Assembly (NCBI RefSeq): GCF_022760955.1
Contig: NZ_JAKTNU010000017.1
Location: forward strand, 1 to 36,985
Length of the DNA: 36,985 nucleotides
Source of the DNA: Thermus neutrinimicus
GTDB lineage: Bacteria > Deinococcota > Deinococci > Deinococcales > Thermaceae
Direction of reading: 5' to 3'
The position numbers and the translations under genes are program-made. A model generated the notes under the pieces. The model saw nothing but the letters and a program-made list of their open reading frames with translations. It did not search any database and was not told the DNA's origin. Below, piece by piece: positions 33,039 to 36,985 of this stretch (position 1 is its first letter; each line of letters begins with the position of its first letter).

Positions 33039-33759
33039 GGTCTACCTGGTGGGGGCAGGCCCAGGGGATCCGGAACTCCTCACCCTGAAGGCCTACCGGC
33101 TTCTAAAGGAGGCCCCCGTGGTCCTCCACGACCGGCTGGTGGGTAAGGGCATCCTCGCCTTGGCCCGGGGGCAGAGGGTGGACGTGGGTAAATCGGAGGG
33201 GGAAAGCGGCAAGCAAGAGGTGATCCACCGCCTACTGCTTCGCTATGCCCAGGCCTATCCCTTCGTGGTCCGGCTTAAGGGAGGGGACCCCTTCGTGTTG
33301 GGCAGAGGAGGTGAGGAAGCCCTTTTCCTGGCCGCCCACGGGATAGAGGTGGAGGTGGTGCCTGGGGTGAGCAGTTTCTTGGCCACGGGGCTACCCCTCA
33401 CCCACCGTGGCCTTAGCTCAGGGTTTGCCGTGGTTTCCGGGGTCCTGGAAGGCGGAGGATATCCGGACCTTGCGCCCTTTGCCCGGGCACCCACCCTAGT
33501 GGTCCTCATGGGGGTGAAAAGGCGGGTATGGATCGCCCAGGAACTCCTCCGGCTGGGAAGGAGGCCAGATGAACCCACCCTCTTCGTTGCGGAGGCCACC
33601 ACCTCTAGGGAAGAGAGGGTGCAGGCGGCCTTGCACGAGGTAGCGGCGGGAAAGGTGGCGGTTTCTTCCCCGGCGGTTTGGGTGCTGGGGGAGGTGGTAA
33701 GGGTCTTCGGTGCCAGGGCAAAGGAGGTCTCGTTAGCCTCGGCGACAGTGGAGGTCTAG
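33031..33759 (+). CDS. cobA: Uroporphyrinogen-III C-methyltransferase
   Basis: SAM-dependent double methylation of uroporphyrinogen III to precorrin-2, feeding siroheme and perhaps cobalamin. The 242-aa protein has the tetrapyrrole methylase signatures VYLVGAGPGDPELLTLKAYRLL, VVLHDRLV, VRLKGGDPFVLGRGGEE, VVPGVSSFLA, GLPLTHRGL and VVLMGVKR. It is a stand-alone SUMT, not the fused CysG. It overlaps the TSUP gene by 8 nt and is followed 3 nt later by sat. Together with HemD and SirC it gives most of the siroheme path. Confidence 0.93.
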   Translation: MAKVYLVGAGPGDPELLTLKAYRLLKEAPVVLHDRLVGKGILALARGQRVDVGKSEGESGKQEVIHRLLLRYAQAYPFVVRLKGGDPFVLGRGGEEALFLAAHGIEVEVVPGVSSFLATGLPLTHRGLSSGFAVVSGVLEGGGYPDLAPFARAPTLVVLMGVKRRVWIAQELLRLGRRPDEPTLFVAEATTSREERVQAALHEVAAGKVAVSSPAVWVLGEVVRVFGARAKEVSLASATVEV

Positions 33760-33762
33760 AAA

Positions 33763-34815
33763 GTGCGGGAAACCCTGCCCCAGGTGGAAATCGGTGAGGA
33801 CGAGAGGCTGGATTTGGAAAACCTGGCCACGGGGGCCTTCCACCCCGTGCGCGGCTTCATGACCCGGGAGGAAACCCTTTCCGTAGCTCAGGAAATGCGC
33901 CTCCCTTCGGGAGAGGTTTGGACAATCCCCATCCTCCTCCAGCTCCAGGAGAAACCCCGGGTGGGCAGAGGGGACCGGGTGGTCTTGGTGTATGGGAAAG
34001 AGCCCGTGGCCCTTCTCCAGGTAGATGACGCCTACGAGCTGGACCTTAAGGCCCTGGCCCACCAGGTCTTCGGTACGGAAAGCGAAGCGCATCCCGGGGT
34101 AAGGAAGTTCCTGGAAAAGGGTCCCTATGCCCTGGGAGGACGGGTGGAGGTTCTGGCCTGGAGGCCTAGGTCCAAGGACCTGGAGAAAACACCTGCGGAG
34201 GTCCAGGCCTTTTTCCGAAAGCGGGGCTGGCGCAAGGTGGTGGCTTTCCAGACCCGCAACGCCCCCCACCGGGCCCACGAGTACCTGATCCGGCTGGGGC
34301 TGGAGCTGGCCGACGGCGTCCTGATCCACCCCATCCTGGGAGCCAAGAAGGAGGACGATTTCCCCACGGAGGTCATCCTGAAGGCCTACCAAGCCCTGAA
34401 GGAGGGCTTCCTTCCCCCCGAGCGGGTGGCCCTGTTTGGCCTCGCAACCCCCATGCGCTACGCCGGACCCAAGGAGGCGGTCTTCCACGCCCTGGTGCGC
34501 AAGAACTTCGGGGCCACCCACTTCCTGGTGGGCCGCGACCATGCGGGGGTGGGGAACTTTTACGACCCCTACGCCGCTCACCGCATCTTTGACCAGCTTC
34601 CTCCGCTTGGCATTGAAATCCTGAGGGTGGGGGCGGTTTTCCACTGCTCCTTTTGCGGTGGGATTGCCTCGGAAAAAACCTGCCCTGATCATCACCGAGA
34701 AGGGCGGATCTCCATCAGCATGACCAAGGTACGTTCCCTTCTCCGGGAGGGCAAAGTCCCACCTGCCGAGCTGGTGCGGCCGGAACTACTCCCCATCCTC
34801 AGGGAAGGGGTCTAG
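33763..34815 (+). CDS. sat: Sulfate adenylyltransferase (ATP sulfurylase)
   Basis: Activates sulfate to APS, the substrate of CysH. The 350-aa homo-oligomeric type has [32 protein letters not shown] with Gln163-Thr-Arg-Asn166 and the His169/His172 pair, LLIHPILG-like [15 protein letters not shown], and [17 protein letters not shown]-terminal Cys/His group ([17 protein letters not shown]) looks like a zinc site, as seen in thermophilic bacterial and archaeal enzymes. The GTG at 33763 has GGAGGT upstream across the cobA stop. It is the last gene of the operon and converges on cobB. Confidence 0.95.
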   Translation: MRETLPQVEIGEDERLDLENLATGAFHPVRGFMTREETLSVAQEMRLPSGEVWTIPILLQLQEKPRVGRGDRVVLVYGKEPVALLQVDDAYELDLKALAHQVFGTESEAHPGVRKFLEKGPYALGGRVEVLAWRPRSKDLEKTPAEVQAFFRKRGWRKVVAFQTRNAPHRAHEYLIRLGLELADGVLIHPILGAKKEDDFPTEVILKAYQALKEGFLPPERVALFGLATPMRYAGPKEAVFHALVRKNFGATHFLVGRDHAGVGNFYDPYAAHRIFDQLPPLGIEILRVGAVFHCSFCGGIASEKTCPDHHREGRISISMTKVRSLLREGKVPPAELVRPELLPILREGV

Positions 34816-34822
34816 GGAACTG

Positions 34823-34837
34823 GGTGGCTTCGCCACC
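34823..34837. terminator. Hairpin between convergent sat and cobB
   Basis: GGTGGC-TTC-GCCACC, a 6-bp GC-rich stem with a small loop, 8 nt after the sat stop. No T-run follows; probably a bidirectional terminator or end stabiliser. Confidence 0.5.
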
Positions 34838-34852
34838 GACACCGAACCGCCT

Positions 34853-36190
34853 TCAAGAACCCGAAGGAGAAGGGGGAAGCCCTTTTGCCCCAGCAAGAAG
34901 CCTCCGGGCCCCCTCCGGCCGGGCGGGCAGGTAGAGGTGAACAAAGCTCGCCAGGACACGGCCATCCGTGTAGCCCTCCATCTCCTGGCCTCCCACCCGC
35001 CGCCAGGCGGGGCTTGGGGACTGTTCCATCCGGGCGTAGTGGAACTCGTGCCCCTTGAACCGCTCCCCCTTTTTGGCCACGGGGTTATCCCTCAAGGCCT
35101 CCACCTCCCGGTAGCCCAGGATGGGGCTTTGGGCCATGTGGGCCTCCCCCGGAACCAGGCCCACCATGGGGAAGAACCCCTCCCCCACCCAAAGCCCTTG
35201 GGAGAGGTACATGTACCCTCCGCACTCCGCCACGATGGGGCCTGGGAAATGGTGGATGGCCTCCCGCATGGCCCAGTTTCGCGAAAGCCCCTCGGCAAAA
35301 AGCTCGGGGTAGCCCCCGCCCAGGAGAAGGGCCTGGGCCTGGGGCAGGCGGGTGTCCTTTAGGGGGCTAAAGGGGATGAGCTCGGCCCCCAAGGCCTGCA
35401 AAAGCTCCAGGGCCTCGGGGTAGTAGAAGCGAAAGGCCTGGTCCCAAGCGTAGGCCACCGCCACCTGGGAGGGGCGCCTTTCCGGCAGGAAGGCTGGGGC
35501 CTCAGGAAGCGGTTCGGCATCCCTCGCCAGGCGGAGTAGAGCCTCGAGGTCCACCTGGGCCGCTTGGGCCAAGGCCCTAAGGGGAGGCGCCACCTCCCCC
35601 GCCAACACCAGGCCCAGGTGGCGCTCGGGGATCTCCAAGGTGGGGTCCTGGGGAAGCCAGCCCAAAAGGGGCAGGCCCACGTGGGCCAGGGCCTCCCGTA
35701 GAAGCTCGGCGTGCCGGGCCGAACCGACCCGGTTGGCAAAAACCCCCACCACCCGCACCCCGGGGTCAAACCGCCGGAACCCCTCGGCCAAGGGGGCAAT
35801 GGACCCCGCCATGGCGGAGGCGTCCACCACCAGGACCACGGGGATTCGCAAAAGCCTGGCCACCTGGGCGGTGGAACCCTCCCTTCCCAGGGGGTCCTTC
35901 CCGTCAAAGAGGCCCATCACCCCTTCCACCAGGGCCAGGTCGGCCCCCTTAGCCCCGTGCTGGAAAAGGGAGAGGAGGCCCGCCTCGCCGAGAAAAAACC
36001 CATCCAGGTTGTAGACCCTTCGCCCAGAGGTCGCCTCGAGGTGGGTGGGATCCATATAGTCGGGCCCCACCTTGAAGGCCTGGACCTTTAGGCTCTTCCC
36101 CTGCAAGGCTTGGACCAGGGCCAGGGCCACCGTGGTCTTCCCCGCCCCCGAGTGGGGGGCGGCCAGGACCAGCCGGGGAATCCTCATCAT
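34853..36190 (-). CDS. cobB: Cobyrinate a,c-diamide synthase
   Basis: ATP-dependent glutamine amidotransferase of cobalamin synthesis (CobB/CbiA). The N-terminal dethiobiotin-synthetase-like domain has a P-loop APHSGAGKTTVALAL, FKVGPDYMDPTHL, NLDGFF and LVEGVMGLFDG. The C-terminal class-I-like amidotransferase domain has AVAYAWDQAFRFYYPEALELL, LLLGGGYPELFAEGLSRN, the nucleophilic Cys in VAECGGYMYLS and FKGHEFHYARME. Length is 445 aa. Two ATGs (36190, 36187) are possible. It starts 4 nt after the protoglobin stop, so the two share a transcript. Cobyrinate versus hydrogenobyrinate as substrate cannot be told from sequence. Confidence 0.93.
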   Translation of the reverse strand: MMRIPRLVLAAPHSGAGKTTVALALVQALQGKSLKVQAFKVGPDYMDPTHLEATSGRRVYNLDGFFLGEAGLLSLFQHGAKGADLALVEGVMGLFDGKDPLGREGSTAQVARLLRIPVVLVVDASAMAGSIAPLAEGFRRFDPGVRVVGVFANRVGSARHAELLREALAHVGLPLLGWLPQDPTLEIPERHLGLVLAGEVAPPLRALAQAAQVDLEALLRLARDAEPLPEAPAFLPERRPSQVAVAYAWDQAFRFYYPEALELLQALGAELIPFSPLKDTRLPQAQALLLGGGYPELFAEGLSRNWAMREAIHHFPGPIVAECGGYMYLSQGLWVGEGFFPMVGLVPGEAHMAQSPILGYREVEALRDNPVAKKGERFKGHEFHYARMEQSPSPAWRRVGGQEMEGYTDGRVLASFVHLYLPARPEGARRLLAGAKGLPPSPSGS

Positions 36191-36194
36191 GATC

Positions 36195-36794
36195 TTAGCC
36201 TGGGGAGAGGCTTCTGAGGAGGCGGGCCGCTTCCTCCTGGGCCCGCCTGAGGAAGGCCCCCACCTCCACCCCTTCCGCCTGGGCCAGGGCCTCCAGGTAG
36301 GCGTGGAGGTAGCTTTCCGAGATCAAGGCCATGACGGTGAAGCCTAGCCTCCGCCAAGCATCCGCCAGGGCCTCGGCCTCCTCCTTGGGGAGGTGTTCCC
36401 GGGCCAGGCGGCATGTGGTTTCCACCACCCAGTTCCACATGGCGGCCATCATGGCGTTGGTAACCCCCCGGCGCACGTGCACCAGGCCCACCAGGGTCTG
36501 CCAGGCAAAGTACTGGCCGTTGAAGGGACCCTCCACCGTGCGCAGGTACCAGTCCCTAAGGGTCTTTTCCCGGGCGGGCCTCTCCCCTTCGCGGAAGACG
36601 GCCCGGGTGGCGGGGTGGGCGAAGAGGGTGTCGTAGAAGCCCTGCACCACCTGGTCCACCCAGCCCTTCATGGTTTCCTTATGGCGGGCGAAAACCTTGG
36701 CGTCCTCAAGGGGCCGGAAACGGGCCTGTGGGGGAAGCTGGGACCAAAACTCCTGGGCCAGGAGGTAGAAGCGGCCGAGGCTTTTATCGGTCAT
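36195..36794 (-). CDS. Protoglobin-like haem protein
   Basis: A 199-aa single-domain globin of the protoglobin/globin-coupled-sensor type. The family helix pattern is clear: VVQGFYDTLFAHPATRAVF (residues 49-67), DWYLRTVEGPFNGQYF, then the proximal-histidine motif VGLVHVRRGVTNAMM with His106, and NWVVETTCRLAREHL. No signalling domain follows, and length matches stand-alone protoglobin. It should bind haem and a gas ligand (O2, CO or NO); the role is unknown. I chose ATG 36794 because a -10 box ends 7 nt upstream; ATG 36803 overlaps that box. It heads an operon with cobB. Confidence 0.82.
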   Translation of the reverse strand: MTDKSLGRFYLLAQEFWSQLPPQARFRPLEDAKVFARHKETMKGWVDQVVQGFYDTLFAHPATRAVFREGERPAREKTLRDWYLRTVEGPFNGQYFAWQTLVGLVHVRRGVTNAMMAAMWNWVVETTCRLAREHLPKEEAEALADAWRRLGFTVMALISESYLHAYLEALAQAEGVEVGAFLRRAQEEAARLLRSLSPG

Positions 36795-36801
36795 GGGAAC
36801 C

Positions 36802-36831
36802 ATTTTAGCCGTTCCCCTAGACTCCTGTGAA
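36802..36831 (-). promoter_or_regulatory. Promoter of the protoglobin-cobB operon (leaderless)
   Basis: Minus strand: -35 TTCACA (36826-36831), 18-bp spacer, -10 TAAAAT (36802-36807), then 7 nt to the ATG at 36794. No Shine-Dalgarno sequence lies between. Confidence 0.65.
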
Positions 36832-36985
36832 CTTCCCCCTGAGGCGTACCCCTCGGGCCTGACCCAGCCATGACACCGGGCACCTAGTCTACCCTTGGGG
36901 GTGCGCGATGAAGCGAAGGGATGTGCTAAGTGCCCTCCCACTAAAAAACCACCTCTACTCCCCCTAACGCCCGCAAGGCCAACCG

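Noticed and set aside
33733-34695. A 320-codon minus-strand frame opposite sat
   Set aside because: No recognisable motif, while sat on the plus strand is complete and in an operon.
36908-36967. Short plus-strand frame beginning MKRRDVLSALPL, resembling a twin-arginine signal start
   Set aside because: Only 19 codons before a stop; another frame stays open to the window end, so it could be a frameshifted gene start, but there is too little sequence to support a call.

Overview
The window is a GC-rich (roughly two-thirds G+C), tightly packed bacterial chromosome segment. Protein sequences, the paa, thi and sulfur gene order, and frequent leaderless starts (a -10 box 6-7 nt before the start codon) point to the genus Thermus. 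Nearly all of it is metabolic core and accessory metabolism. There are no tRNA or rRNA genes, no CRISPR array and no intact insertion sequence.

Layout. 1-3850 (+): a broken MarR-type regulator, a DHA2-type drug exporter with an unusual extracytoplasmic repeat insert, and a fused 5-oxoprolinase PxpB-PxpC. 3859-5061 (-): a PaaJ/PcaF-type thiolase under a promoter whose start site carries a TetR operator. 5100-5500: a GC-poorer island with a LamG-domain gene remnant. 5503-9066 (+): the de novo NAD genes nadC, nadA, nadB. 9120-9596 (+): bacterioferritin. 9632-15325 (-): the phenylacetate operon paaR-paaA-paaB-paaC-paaD-paaZ, followed by an HxlR-type regulator. 15495-16409 (-): a Xer-type tyrosine recombinase with a dif-like site in its promoter. 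16793-19549 (-): gamma-glutamyltransferase and archaeal-type fructose-1,6-bisphosphate aldolase/phosphatase. 19714-21881 (+): a PfmR-like TetR repressor, acyl-CoA dehydrogenase and MaoC hydratase. 21964-23469 (-): Tat-exported alkaline phosphatase. 23524-28168 (-): the thiamin operon thiE-thiS-thiG-thiO-thiC-thiD behind a TPP riboswitch. 28473-34815 (+), divergent from it: an assimilatory sulfate reduction operon interleaved with siroheme synthesis (sir, hemD, sirC, cysH, TSUP transporter, cobA, sat). 34853-36794 (-): a protoglobin followed by cobyrinate a,c-diamide synthase.

How the parts work together. Two TetR circuits tie acyl-CoA catabolism together. A paaR-like gene has a CNAACGNNCGTTNG operator at its own promoter. 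A pfmR-like gene and the distant thiolase gene share a 16-bp operator (TACCGACCGNTCGGTN) placed just after the -10 box in both promoters. The sulfur operon supplies its own cofactor: HemD, CobA and SirC make the siroheme precursor used by the sulfite reductase, while Sat and CysH supply sulfite.

The most interesting structural signals are: (i) the octamer palindrome CCTCGAGG, found by eye 38 times where about one or two are expected, with almost every CTCGAG hexamer sitting inside it; (ii) the dif-like 28-bp site beside the recombinase gene; (iii) the shared PfmR-type operators; (iv) the repeat insert in the exporter; (v) a tandemly duplicated PaaB; (vi) the LamG remnant island; and (vii) mutually exclusive hairpins in the TPP riboswitch expression platform.
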